From NCBI GenBank assembly GCA_022605405.1, contig JABYQQ010000003.1:2108001-2172000 (forward strand): 64,000 bases of DNA. The letters are read 5' to 3'. Within the stretch, counting starts at the first letter, position 1. Each line of letters opens with the position of its first letter. The notes below the pieces were generated by a model, which was not told the origin of the DNA, made no database searches, and saw only the letters and a list, made by a program, of their open reading frames with translations. Positions 22,440 to 32,700 of the stretch are shown here, piece after piece. Position numbers and translations under genes: made by a program. This DNA comes from Earliella scabrosa. Taxonomy: Eukaryota > Basidiomycota > Agaricomycetes > Polyporales > Polyporaceae.

Positions 22440-23402
22440 ATGCCCTCTAATGTCATGTATGCACTATCAGTGATCCTCCCCTTGGGTGATCATATGAACA
22501 TTCTGTGTGAGGATGCTTCAATGGTGCATCTCACCGCCGTGTGCCTCCAACATGGAGTGCCAAGTTCAGACAGCCGTGTTGCAATGCAGGCACAGCTCCT
22601 CCTTCACATTGTCTCCGGACAATCCACCACCCCCTTTTGTCATGAGTGGTACACTGAGTGTCGTGTGACTGCTGGTGAATATGAAGATGCACAATCATTG
22701 CAGCAGGATCTTGCAGCAGCCCTCCTGCCCCGTCTGCAGACCACGATGGCGCAAAGTCGGTCTGCACTAGCAAACTTGATTGGGATTTCTTCCACAGATT
22801 CTGACGCTCCTGCCTAAATATGCGCCACTTTGTCTGCAGTACGTAGCAAACCTCCCGATGGCATGTTGAACGATGCTGCTGAACTGATTGAAGAGCTGGA
22901 TAGTCTCCCTATGGATGCATTGCTATATGTAGCCGATGCTCATGGGCTTTTACTCAACGGTGAATCACAGACAAGCTTGCTATCCCTTCTGTATGCCCAT
23001 GTCTTTTCTGGCTCTTGTAGCCATCGCTTACCATCGGAAACTGGTCCTGCCTGCCGAGCGCTTTCTGCAGGTATTCCACCCATCGCTGACGATGACAACT
23101 CACATGATCCTGGCCTGTTGATTGCACCTCTGATTCTCCATGTAGTTGACCGGCTGTCACTCAATTTGCACAGGCTCTGTGATGCATACCATGTTGCAAC
23201 ACAGCCCGAGAAGAGACAAGGAAGGCTCCGCTGTCGACTGAAGCAGCATGCGCACAATCTTCTGAAGGCCAAGGCTACCGCACATGCACGCCAGAATAAA
23301 GACAAAGAGCGATGGAAGGCTAGGCAAGACCGTCGCCTGAAAGAAGATCTTGCTTATATTCAGTCCATTTGTCAGGCATGGCCACAATCGTTGGTGATTT
23401 GA
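22440..23402 (+). pseudogene. Helitron Rep/helicase gene, N-terminal SAP-like region
   Basis: Two open segments (22440-22817 and 22830-23402) read DHMNILCEDASMVHLTAVCL ... SSDSRVAMQAQLLLHIVSGQ and SLPMDALLYVADAHGLLLNG ... SLLYAHVFSG. Each has the hydrophobic helix-extended-helix pattern of the SAP-like repeats that begin basidiomycete Helitron proteins. They are followed by a basic coiled stretch (RLRCRLKQHAHNLLKAKATA ... KERWKARQDRRLKEDLAYIQ) and AWPQSLV. The continuation, REFRQETSKERLHLNTCRSC, is found at 24270 after a family B insertion, which supports the same gene. The likely role is DNA binding. The region is broken by the insertion and by a TAA between the two segments unless an intron removes it. 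Confidence 0.55.
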
Positions 23403-23416
23403 TCAAAGAAAAACTC

Positions 23417-24268
23417 ATTACGATTGATGAGTGAAACGAAGAAATTGTCCTTTAAGGGCGACATCCTCTGCCAAACTCTGTAACGCGAACCTGACCCCAT
23501 GAGAATATATTTTATACTACGATTACTTTGAGTAAGAACAGAGTAAGCGCTGATGTAAGCACTGATAACACACTTTGTTACTGAGCCAACCCTAGACTAA
23601 GGTTGGCTGAGCCGCGTGGAAACTAGTTAGATGCCCACAGCACTGCCACCATGGCTGGCTATGTTTTTGTTCTATGCATTGCACACTGATAGTAGTGACA
23701 TAGTAATTGAAGCTATAACTGGGCTTATATACCGTGTAAATGCAAAATAAGCGCCCAAATGGCCGAAATTCCGAAGCTCCTGGTCACATGACTTCTGACA
23801 ATCTCAGATTGTAGCCATAAATTGTGGGAACAAAATGATATATATCACTATATGTTTTTAATCAAAACTGTATGTGTTAAAGTCTAAATACAATTGCTCA
23901 AACCGGGAAGGACTGGTTTTTGCATCTCATGGGCGCTCGACAGGCGCCTGTGTGATCCAATTTGGCAAGTATAGTCATAAGTATCGACTTGAATGTGTAT
24001 CTGAGTATCTCTGTCAGTTTATAATCAATCAATGAAGTATTATACACCATTGAAACCAGAAAAATCAGCTCTGTTCAATGGAACTGCTTTGGAGACATTC
24101 TGGATTCAACTGAAACAAATATTCACTGTTGACTAGGTAACATCCTCTTATATCTATAAGATGCGCATCCATAGATAAATTACAGTGCATAGTATGGTGC
24201 GTTTTCTTATGAATATACCCCCACTCATCAATCGTATTCTGCCAGACATGGCCTACTTCTCAACAAGT
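23417..24268 (+). repeat. Family B non-autonomous element, copy B2 (inside the Helitron gene)
   Basis: 852 bp, starts ATTACGATTGATGAG and ends CAACAAGT. It lacks most of the hairpin present in B1. It separates the SAP-like region from the cysteine-rich region of the Helitron gene, so its ends can be set against a known coding frame: left flank AAAACTC, right flank CAGAGAG, with no duplication. Confidence 0.75.
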
Positions 24269-26330
24269 CAGAGAGTTCCGGCAAGAGACGTCAAAGGAAC
24301 GTCTGCACCTTAACACTTGTAGGTCATGTAGTGCTCAACACTACGCCCGAGAAATAACTGACATTCCCGTAGTGGATATCCCCATGGAGCTCTTCCTAGC
24401 TTCTGATCAGATACTCTCTGGTACTATGACAATGCCGACCGTTCCTGGTTTTCCAGGAGTTCTACTAGAGCCTAGTGGACTTATTATAGAAGCCGGTCAG
24501 GTCGCAGCAGTACATATGTGCCCCCCTTGTGCACGTGCTACCAGGCGCGGCCGACTGTCTCCCTTATTCCAATCGAACTGCGTGAGCTGTCTTTTATTGA
24601 AGAACAGCTTATCACAATGTGCAGAGCAAAAAGTTGCATTCTCCACTTGAAAGACGATGGGAGCAACAATGATCAATGCGATAGTGATACAATGAGTGAA
24701 GCTCCTCAGCGGCTAAATGCCCGGCACAGTTTCCGTGGTCATATCATCATTTATCCTCAGCGTCCCGACAAAGTCGCACTAACTTTGCCTCCACCTATGG
24801 CTGAAGCTCTGACCCCAATCTGCGTAATATTTGTGGGCTCCAAAGCTTCTTCTTTACAATGATTAAAAGAGAAGGCTCAACCCCTCGTCGTCAGGTGGGA
24901 AAAAGTACGGTCCGCACTTATCTGGCTCAAGAATAACAACCCTCTTTACCGCTATATCAAGATGATGCAAACTTGGATGCACTCCCTGATAATGACATCC
25001 TACCTGTACATGTTGAGGTTGTACCTCCATCTGCAGCACAAGAGACGCTGTTGTCAAGGTATGACTTGCCGATCGAAGACGAATATGACCAGGAGGGCGA
25101 ACAAGATATTGAGCATTGCAGCGCCCGCGATATACAGAGAACACAAGTACAGTTTGACAAGGTGGTAATAACAGACATGGATGGCCGTGCCCTGGCAAAC
25201 AAACTCAGATCAGCAGCCATACGCCACATCAAACAACACGGTGGAGGGTATCTGGAAGTTCCTCATGGCCCTTGACCAGTGAATGAATTTTGTAACCCAC
25301 AACTATTTCCAAAAATATATCCTTGCTTGTTTCCGTATGGCATAGGTGGATTTGAAGATCCAGAGAGAAAAGTGTCACTCTCATTTCAGCGACATGTCCG
25401 TCATCTGTTATGCCTGCAAGACATCCGCTTCCAGCAACATCACTCATTCATTTCCACTGCTTTCAACATCACTTGTTCATTTTCACCACTTTCAACATCA
25501 TACAGCAGCGTGCGGTGCTGCTACATGGAGATCTTTATGAGTCAATCCGCGGGTAAATGGGCGCCCATCAATGAGCCCTGATCTAGAGCTTTCCAACAGT
25601 ACCAAGATCATCACAAACGGACCAGAACTGGCAGAGATATGGATTAAACAATCTGGTGAAGTTTGGTGGTGAAAGATCAAAAACTGACAGTACTAGTCAA
25701 GTAAAAAGGTGTCAAGAAGTGCGTGGGTATCCGCGGATGCATCTGTGACAAGAAGTGGCACTTTGACTTGACTAGAACTGTGCACTCTAGCTTAAAAGTA
25801 CGTAAAGCTGCCTTTGCCTCGTTTGCAGCAGACTACGCAAGCATTTCTCCCAAAGCAGTTGCACGTGTATGTGTGAGATTTGTGTTGAACAAGCAGCTAC
25901 GGGCAGAGGACGGCGAGGAACAAAAAGTTGTGAAGCTTATGGATGAAATCCAGATGGTCACACGCCAAGTACCGAGGTCTACTGGATCGCGCCTTGCCAT
26001 GCGGAAAGAGATTTGTGCTCTCATGAACATGGAAGGCATGTCATCGTTCTTTCTTACTATCAACCCCGCTGACATCTATAACCCTCTGGTAAAGTTTCTC
26101 GTCGGTGCGGACATCGAGATTGACCGATTATTGCCTGGTGACGCCCCGAGCTACTGGCAGCAGTCTCTGCTGGTTGCCCACAACCCCGTTGTGGCCTCCA
26201 GATTCTTTCACACATACATAAGGGTGTTCATCTCTCAGCTACTGCGCCACACTGGTCCCAATAACAGGTCTTCTGGCATTCTTGGGACGGTCAAGGCTTA
26301 CTATGGTTGTGTTGACAGGGTTCATCAGTG
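24269..26330 (+). pseudogene. Helitron gene: cysteine-rich, DUF6570-like and Helitron_like_N regions
   Basis: The frame reads REFRQETSKERLHLNTCRSC and a Cys-rich part. From 24550 follow IELRELSFIEEQLITMCRAK, RGHIIIYPQRPDKVA and ALTPICVIFVG, a DUF6570-like block. At 25280 NEFCNPQLFPKIYPCLFPYG and GGFEDPERKVSLSFQRHVRH appear, then at 25760 the Helitron_like_N part with RLAMRKEICALMNMEG, SSFFLTINPADIYNPLVKFL, YWQQSLLVAHNPVVA and GILGTVKAYYGCV. This region precedes the rolling-circle Rep HUH motif. Stops at about 25273 and 25580, an extra roughly 240-bp stretch at 25500-25740, and a break at 26330 just before the HUH motif region make it non-functional. Confidence 0.75.
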
Positions 26331-26334
26331 ATTC

Positions 26335-26830
26335 CCAAAAAGTCTGAGCGTCTGGCGCTCTGACTGGACGCGACTCTTGGGCGCTTACCGCAATCTACGG
26401 CATGCAGAGCTCATTCTGCATGGACGGGAATAGGCAGTGGCAGGAGAACGAGCTGGAGCTTTAGAATATACATACCAATATGCGATGTTCAATTTCTGTG
26501 TGCCTCGGGCTTGAGGACCTATCAATACAGGTGGAGAACGGCAGGCCCCTGTCCAGAATCAATGCTTGAATTTTCCGGCTCGCTGTGGGCTGTCAATGAG
26601 GATGAATCTGTTGAATACACATAGATTGACTACTCTACAAAGTTTGGTGGATGTTAATCCAGCGGGAGAGAAGTTATCAAAGGAGGAGTGGCGGATCCGA
26701 GAATGTCTGAACGGCCCGAAGTGGATGTCTGAACTCTGAGCGTCTGACGGGTCTGATTGCATCATTTCGCGTATCTGAACGTATCTGAACATGTCTGAAA
26801 AGTCTGAATCAGACAATTCAGACTTTTTGG
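26335..26830 (+). mobile_element. Short TIR element inside the Helitron gene
   Basis: The termini CCAAAAAGTCTGA (about 26334) and TCAGACTTTTTGG (26817-26830) are complementary. The ends are studded with TCTGAAC / TCTGACG motifs. It lies exactly where the Helitron frame breaks off and later resumes (about 26840 onward). Flanks (GTGATTC and TAATTAC) are similar but not identical, so no clean target-site duplication can be claimed. Class uncertain. Confidence 0.5.
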
Positions 26831-27842
26831 TAATTACTGATGTTGCGGAACTCTGCATTGTCATATGCTAATCTGGGTTGAAGGCACACTAAGTCCCAGT
26901 CAATTGAACCGCCCTCAAGGAGAGTCCGGACGTGAGTTTGGGAAGTGACTGATTGCATTCTTTGATGACACAATTCACACTGCATTTTCTGTACCGACAG
27001 AGACCAACACAGATCTCTGAGATAAAAGACACGAGAGACACTCTAAGAAACCCCTGACACACAGAGGCTTTGACTTGGGGTGTACTATGGAAGAAAATGC
27101 AGACTTCTGTAACCATGACTTGTTTAACCTCGTCGGATGCTGTCAAGCACATACTCATACACATACCTGTTATAAATATTGTGACCCAGCAGACGGCAAT
27201 AAGACATGTCGCTTTAAACTCGATCCAGATAATATTGTGTCTGCCACTACAATTGACTTTCAGTCCGGGGAACTGACTCTCAAACATGAGGACGGTATGG
27301 TCAATAATTATAACCCAACAATTCTTGAAGCCATGCGGTGCAACATGGATCTGAAGTTCATCGGCACTAATTTATTATATCACTGACTACATCACCAAGT
27401 CCTTAAATACCCACGTTGCCTATGCCACACTGGAACACGCCATGAGACACTTTCATGCTGACAATGATGTCGGTATGTCCGACAAAGCTGCAATTGCACA
27501 ATGACTACTGCGCAAGTGTGCCTTCTCCCTGGGGTCCAATCAGGAATTGTCCGGTCAACAAGTTGCATCGTACTTGTTAGGGGAGGAAGACCACTTCACA
27601 AGCCATTCGTTCTCTAACTTGTACTGGACATCTTTTGAGCAGCATTTGGAACGTCAGTTGCCCAGTCCCAAGTGCTTCTACGCTGCTGCATCAACATCAG
27701 ACAGTAACACATCCTCTCTTAATGATGAGTCAGGTGAACGCAATACTCAGGAACCAATGGGGGATCCCGATGACAATGGTCCTGACGACAATGACATCTG
27801 GGGAGAGGATGAACTGCCTGAGCATGACACAGAAACACTAGT
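26831..27842 (+). pseudogene. Helitron gene: region after the Rep catalytic part
   Basis: The open stretch 27075-27386 reads HDLFNLVGCCQAHTHTHTCY, NKTCRFKLDPDNIVSATTID and GMVNNYNPTILEAMRCNMDL followed by KFIGTN. After a frame change come ITDYITKSLNTHVAYATLEH and (27547) LSGQQVASYLLGEEDHFTSH, SNLYWTSFEQHLERQL, and an acidic region up to the gypsy LTR at 27848. The NNYNP ... RCNMDLKFIG and YITDYITK blocks are typical of Helitron Rep/helicase proteins. At least two frameshifts and an in-frame TGA (about 27502) are present. Confidence 0.7.
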
Positions 27843-27847
27843 AACAA

Positions 27848-28397
27848 TGAGGTCGACCAGCCGCTGTGTGGTCGACGAGAAGGCGAGGGAGAAGAGCGAG
27901 TCCGCCGGACGTAGCCTAGAGAACACTGATGTGTAAGCAGTGTGTGAAGAATGGAAGAGTGCGCGTGCGTGGACGCGCTGAGAGAGGTGTCGAGATTGAG
28001 GCTGAGATGCGCAGCTGAGATCGCGCAGTGCACGTGAGATGAGCAGGCAGAACTGAGATGCTATACAACGAAGCACAAGGCTGAACTATATACTATAGAT
28101 ACAGAGGGGCTAGGAGCTGTAGCGTACATAGAGAGTGTGCGGAGGGAGCGCGGATACAGAGTGGGAAAGGGAGAAAAGAAGCATGTAAATGAGCATCAAA
28201 GAGTCGGACACGGTCACGTGTGGTGGCGCAGACGCGTAGCCACGGCAGAGAGACGTGTCTGAGGACGGAATGGGAGAGGATCAGGACGGATACAAATGCG
28301 GATCAGGGAGCGTATAGTAAATGAGGCGGATGGGATCACAACGGGGAGTGGAATGGGATGCGGAAGGTGGCAGGGACGGAATGGGAAAGTGGACACA
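27848..28397 (-). repeat. Ty3/gypsy solo LTR (about 550 bp) in the Helitron gene
   Basis: Identical in reverse to the 5' LTR at 34483-35032 of the large gypsy element. It interrupts the Helitron frame, which resumes at about 28420. ACAAT occurs at both borders (27843-27847 region and after 28394), a possible 5-bp target-site duplication; the exact terminal bases are ambiguous because the border sequences overlap. Confidence 0.7.
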
Positions 28398-28715
28398 ATC
28401 AGCTATGTGTAGTCCAGTCTGGAATACCCGTGCAGACGGGCAGACTGCACATCATCTATCTGGCCCACCTCCCGACCAGTTGGATAACACTGACCTCGAG
28501 GATGTGGATCCTGATGAAGAGGTGCATTTTACCGCAACAGCTGTCGGTGATCTAGTCATCTTGAGCTCGCAAATGAATGACTATCTTTATCGTGGCGAAC
28601 AGCTTGAGAACAGTTGTCTCTGGGACTTCATTGCTGCTACACAAAAAGTTCCCTTGACCTTTCGCCGTAATGACGGAATGAACAAGACAATGGCTCTGAA
28701 TGTGATAATGACGAC
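28398..28715 (+). pseudogene. Helitron gene: piece downstream of the solo LTR
   Basis: Reads HHLSGPPPDQLDNTDLEDV, TAVGDLVILSSQMNDYLYRG and EQLENSCLWDFIAATQK, the DY-Y-R-x-E-x-LE-x-xCL-x-DF block that follows the Rep region in Helitron proteins. It is cut near 28715 by a family B piece. A reverse copy lies in the right arm of P1. Confidence 0.65.
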
Positions 28716-28956
28716 AAAGGCGCCAAGGTGGCAGTGCCACGGGCACCTGGGGGGTCAAGCCAACCCTAGACTAGGGCTAGAGCCAGTAAACAGTTTCTTA
28801 CTAGGCGTCTGCTACAGTAAATACTGTTACTTACTCATGATAAGCAGAGTATGAAAAATGTTCTCATGGGCTCAGGTTTGCATGACACAGAATGGTGCAG
28901 AACGTCATACTTAAAGGACGATCTCTTCATTCCTCATCAATTATTACTGGTCATAA
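28716..28956 (-). repeat. Family B fragment (terminal 240 bp)
   Basis: Resembles the end of B3 (44500-44720): AGCCAACCCTAGACTAGGG, GTTACTTACTC, ACTTAAAGGACGATCTCTTC, then CCTCATCAATTATTA. The terminal motif has decayed. Mirrored at 33924-34164. Confidence 0.5.
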
Positions 28957-29237
28957 CTGGGAACTGGACCAAGATTCAGTTAATTATGGTAGCCTACGAC
29001 TAAACATTTGGTCCAGACTTGTTTGTAAAGTAGTGTAAATATATTTTCTTGATCCAGATCCACACTGATCCGAACTTTCAGGTATTTCCACAGGTACCTA
29101 GACTGTGATCTATAGATATGTCTGATTCATGCTCACCACTTGGTCCAGTTCTCTCAAATTGGACTGTCAAATTTGGTTAAAAGTCCGGTTATCTCCAGAG
29201 AGGTCCAAAAACGGACTTGACCAGACCCTGCAACATT
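28957..29237 (+). repeat. Fragment of a hAT MITE of the TGTTGCAGGGTC type
   Basis: Shares ATTTGGTCCAG, TCTCAAATTGGACTG, AAAGTCCGGTTATCTCC and the end GACCAGACCCTGCAACA with the complete element at 47386-48091. The left end is missing. Mirrored at 33643-33923. Confidence 0.55.
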
Positions 29238-30175
29238 GTCCATCAGGTTCATGTTAAGATGCTTCTTCCACTTGCAAATTGATGACTGCTGCTATTCCAT
29301 CTCTTTCCCTGTTGTTCCATGCAAGTAAAATATGTTGGAGCACAAACTGCACAACAACATCAGTGGTAGCATTGAGATACTCAATGCCCGCTTACACCCC
29401 AATGACTCCATTGCCGGCCTCCCAACCTCTCTGCCTGTCTGGCTGGAAGTGCTCACTCTCACCAGCTTCTTCTCTCAACTTCATGCAGCAGCTTGCACAT
29501 ACATGATAGCACTGATGGTCCACTGCAAGTGGAGAAATGTAATGGAAAGACGTGGATTAGAGAGCTGAACTGTGTTGAAGGGCTACAAAGTGGGTAGTCA
29601 TCTAGCCGTTTGGTCTTTGCCCGTCCCCTGCTGCATTTATCGTGTAATTGATACCTGCCAGTGACACTCACAAGAGGCCCTAGAGTACGCTATCTACATA
29701 TTGCGGGAGGGTTGGGCATGCAGCAACATGTCGTGCCTCAACACAGCATATTTGCACCAGGGCATCCTGCAATCTCTGTTAATGTTTAATGCTCTACTGC
29801 CCACAACATCTGGCTCTGCTATTGCTGGCCCCTCTGCTCTGTCCATCCAGCAAGCTCTACATCCTTCTAAGTCCCAGATGCATGTGGGCGCAGTACCCTT
29901 GCCACATTTTGTATCATGAGATGTACATGAATGGCCTGGGAGCTTCCAGTGCTGAAGATAGCCCTCTGCTATCTCGAGGCACTCTGAATCACTGGCATTG
30001 TTCTCCAAGCTGCACGTGGAGAGGTTCCTCCCGAACCATGGATTATTATATCTACAGACACAATCCCACTCATCAGAATCTCCAGATGTTGAACTTATGT
30101 CGCCAAGGTCAGATGTCGCAGACGGCATGCTCACACCTCAGGACACCCCCCACTCAGTGCCCATTAGATCTATCT
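29238..30175. other. Unassigned interval inside P1 arm
   Basis: Several open frames on both strands (29332-29568 +, 29694-30134 -) without recognisable motifs. Mirrored at 32705-33642. It may be relict genic sequence. Confidence 0.3.
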
Positions 30176-30179
30176 TCAC

Positions 30180-30560
30180 CTGTCTGCTGGCCTTGTAGGA
30201 CATTTGTCGCCTGTCTCCTCCTCACACACCGCTTCGTTGAGGATAAGTTCTATATTAATCACACATTGGACAAGCTCGTTGGTTTTTCTCCTTGAGAGAT
30301 CGGACATTGCGAGCACACTGTGGTGCAGGCCTTGGGATGGTGCCTGTGGGTTGGGAAGCCCCCATGCATAGAGTCTAAATAAGTGGAGAAGCAGGACTAA
30401 CAGTGTGGATCCTGTGGCGGCGACAATGGCCAAAAATGGACAATAGCTTTCCACATGTGCATCAATTGGAACATTGGTTGAATGCACTGCCAGTGACCCT
30501 CCTGCAAAGTTGTGACTTGATGCGGTCACAGGAACTCGCGCTATTGCGCAGAGCTCAACA
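30180..30560 (-). repeat. Ty1/copia-type LTR (solo) at the inner edge of P1
   Basis: Reads on minus from 30560 as TGTTGAGCTCTGCGCAATAG. The same sequence starts at 32320 right after a copia pol tail, which identifies it as an LTR. The far end near 30180 is estimated. Confidence 0.55.
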
Positions 30561-31062
30561 GTAGCCAAGGGACGGATTGAGGTTGTGCATCTGCGCACTT
30601 CGGACATGCCAGCTGACATTCTCACCAAGTCGCTGCCCAAGCCAAAGGTGCTTGAGATGGTGAAGATGCTGGGGCTGGGAACTTGATCGGTCAGCGGGAA
30701 GTGTTGAACTCTGCGCAATAGCGCGAGTTCCTGTGACCGCATCAAGTCACAACTTTGCAGGAGGGTCACTGGCAGTGCACCCGACCGACGCTCCAATTGG
30801 CGCGCGGAGATCGCGCGCCATTCCCAAGTTATAAAATGTTTTCACTTTTGCCCATTCCCAGGATTGAACCCTCGCACTTTTTGGGCGCTTTCGCCTTGTC
30901 ATTTTTCTTCGTTGATTTTCGGCGCCTTACTGCGCGCACAACTGTACAGTTCTTTCCCACGATGTAGCGCGCACTGCAAACTTCCCCCTCGTCGAGCTCT
31001 GGCGTCCTTAGACTTCACAGAGCTCGACCTAGGTGGGTGTTATTGTCATCTGCAATATATCA
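30561..31062 (+). mobile_element. Ty1/copia 3' end: RNase H tail plus LTR
   Basis: 30563-30665 encodes TVAKGRIEVVHLRTSDMPAD and ILTKSLPKPKVLEMVKMLGL, the C-terminus of copia pol, and stops. A purine-rich tract (CAGCGGGAAG) precedes TGTTGAACTCTGCGC at 30682, the LTR start. The LTR probably ends near 31062 (ATATATCA). A 24-bp sequence, CAGAGCTCGACCTAGG with its flank, is repeated at about 31011 and 31063. Most of the copia body is missing. Confidence 0.6.
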
Positions 31063-32080
31063 GACTTCACAGAGCTCGACCTAGGCCATTGTGACTGCTT
31101 TGAGGTGCCCTGCAGCCAACAGAAGGATGGGGTGGCAGCCGGTAGCTGCGAAGTATGGTGAGCATCCGAGACAGCGGCGGACCGTGATGCGGTCAGCCCA
31201 TAGCACGGAATGGAAGTGCTGTGACCATTTTGACTGGTCGCCGTTCGCGGCTTTGAATGCAGCTTGACGGACGTCAAAGTGCGGGTGCTCGATCACGCCG
31301 TTAGCCTGTGAGTTGTATCCGGATATGCGGATGTGCTTGATATTGTACTTCTTCTCCAGGGTGCCCAGGGCGCTGAGGTAGGGCTTGCCGTTATCTGTGA
31401 TGACTTCGTGGAGGGTCCCCCATCAACAGAGGATGTCTTCAAAGAGCCACTTTGCGATGGTGTCGCCTGTTTTGCGTCAAAGCGGACGGCCTTCTGCGTA
31501 AGAGATTAGCGAGCAGCGACCGTGTACCGCGTACTTGAAACCGCCCGACGTGGGCATGGGCATGGTGTCAACATAAATCTTTGTGAACAGCGGTGCAGGT
31601 GTGGCGACGGTGGGAGGCAGGGCAACGAGGCGAAGCTGGCGGACTTGACAGAGGTGGCACGTCTTGACAAACCAAACGATGTCGGCTTGCAGATGTGGCC
31701 ACCAGAAGCGTTCGGAGATGAGAGCAGTGGTTGCAAACATGCCCTTGTGAGCGATGTCATCGTGCACCTGTTTGAGGATGTCGAGTCATTTGTTTGGCCA
31801 TATGACAAGCTTGTCTTGGCCTGCGGGATGGCATCGGAAGAGCTGAGTGTCGCGGGTGTAGAAGCGGGCGGCTTGACGGATGAAGGACTTGAGTGCATTG
31901 GGAGAGAGGTCGGGTGGTACGAGTATCCTTGAACTGTGCAACGGAGAAGCAGGGAATTATGTCGGGTGTGTCTGTGATGTATGAAGGAAGTGGTGGGCGT
32001 GACCACTTTGAATGGGCCATCAGCGCTATATTGATTTGTGAAGTGTTTGAAGAGCAAGTAACAAAAAAGCTGTGCACAAA
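31063..32080 (-). pseudogene. Ty3/gypsy pol fragment (RNase H end and integrase)
   Basis: Minus strand. Reads RFYTRDTQLFRCHPAGQDK, then HDDIAHKGMFATTALISERF ... CHLCQ, an H2C2 zinc-binding integrase start, then IYVDTMPMPTSGGFKYAVHG and further on VITDNGKPYLSALGTLEKKY and HIRISGYNSQANGVIEH, the D and E parts of the integrase core. Frames change several times and stops occur (for example WPNK followed by a stop), so it is a relict. It is oriented opposite to the gypsy at 34483. Confidence 0.7.
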
Positions 32081-32249
32081 CCCTGGGCTAGGGATGGGAT
32101 GATGCTGGTACTTACTCAGCCTATGCCATCTGTATTGACCCAGTCAGCAGAGTCTGTTTTTCTTTCCCATGGGGTTGAAGCATTGTTGGACATCTGCCTG
32201 CAAGCTCCATCCCATACAGCATAATTAATCCGTAGATCTATCAATTATA

Positions 32250-32700
32250 ACTGCCTAAGCTAAAGGTGCTTGAGATGGTGAAGATGCTGGGGCTGGGAAC
32301 TTGATGAATCAGGGAGAAGTGTTGAGCTCTGCGCAATAGCGCGAGTTCCTGTGACCGCATCAAGTCACAACTTTGCAGGAGGGTCACTGGCAGTGCATTC
32401 AACCAATGTTCCAATTGATGCACATGTGGAAAGCTATTGTCCATTTTTGGCCATTGTCGCCGCCACAGGATCCACACTGTTAGTCCTGCTTCTCCACTTA
32501 TTTAGACTCTATGCATGGGGGCTTCCCAACCCACAGGCACCATCCCAAGGCCTGCACCACAGTGTGCTCGCAATGTCCGATCTCTCAAGGAGAAAAACCA
32601 ACGAGCTTGTCCAATGTGTGATTAATATAGAACTTATCCTCAACGAAGCGGTGTGTGAGGAGGAGACAGGCGACAAATGTCCTACAAGGCCAGCAGACAG
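32250..32700 (+). mobile_element. Ty1/copia 3' end plus LTR at the inner edge of P1 right arm
   Basis: 32255-32305 encodes KLKVLEMVKMLGLGT and a stop; AATCAGGGAGAAG precedes TGTTGAGCTC at 32320. The LTR part is the mirror copy of 30180-30560. The far LTR end is estimated. Confidence 0.55.

Larger units (their letters stand above)
27840..30560 (+). repeat. Palindrome P1, left arm (2,721 bp)
   Basis: The reverse complement recurs at 32320-35040 (paired coordinates sum to 62,880). All the open frames and element pieces of this arm reappear in mirror order with at most scattered differences, for example near 27846 and 27866. The outer edge lies just outside a gypsy LTR end; the inner edge is exactly the TG start of a copia LTR. 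Confidence 0.9.

Noticed and set aside
27848..28397. TG...CA ends with a 5-bp TSD for the gypsy solo LTR stated as certain
   Set aside because: ACAAT is found at both borders but overlaps the presumed terminal bases, so exact ends cannot be fixed by eye.
30176..30796. 206-residue minus-strand open frame as a gene
   Set aside because: It runs across a copia LTR and the antisense of a copia pol tail; the protein has no independent support.
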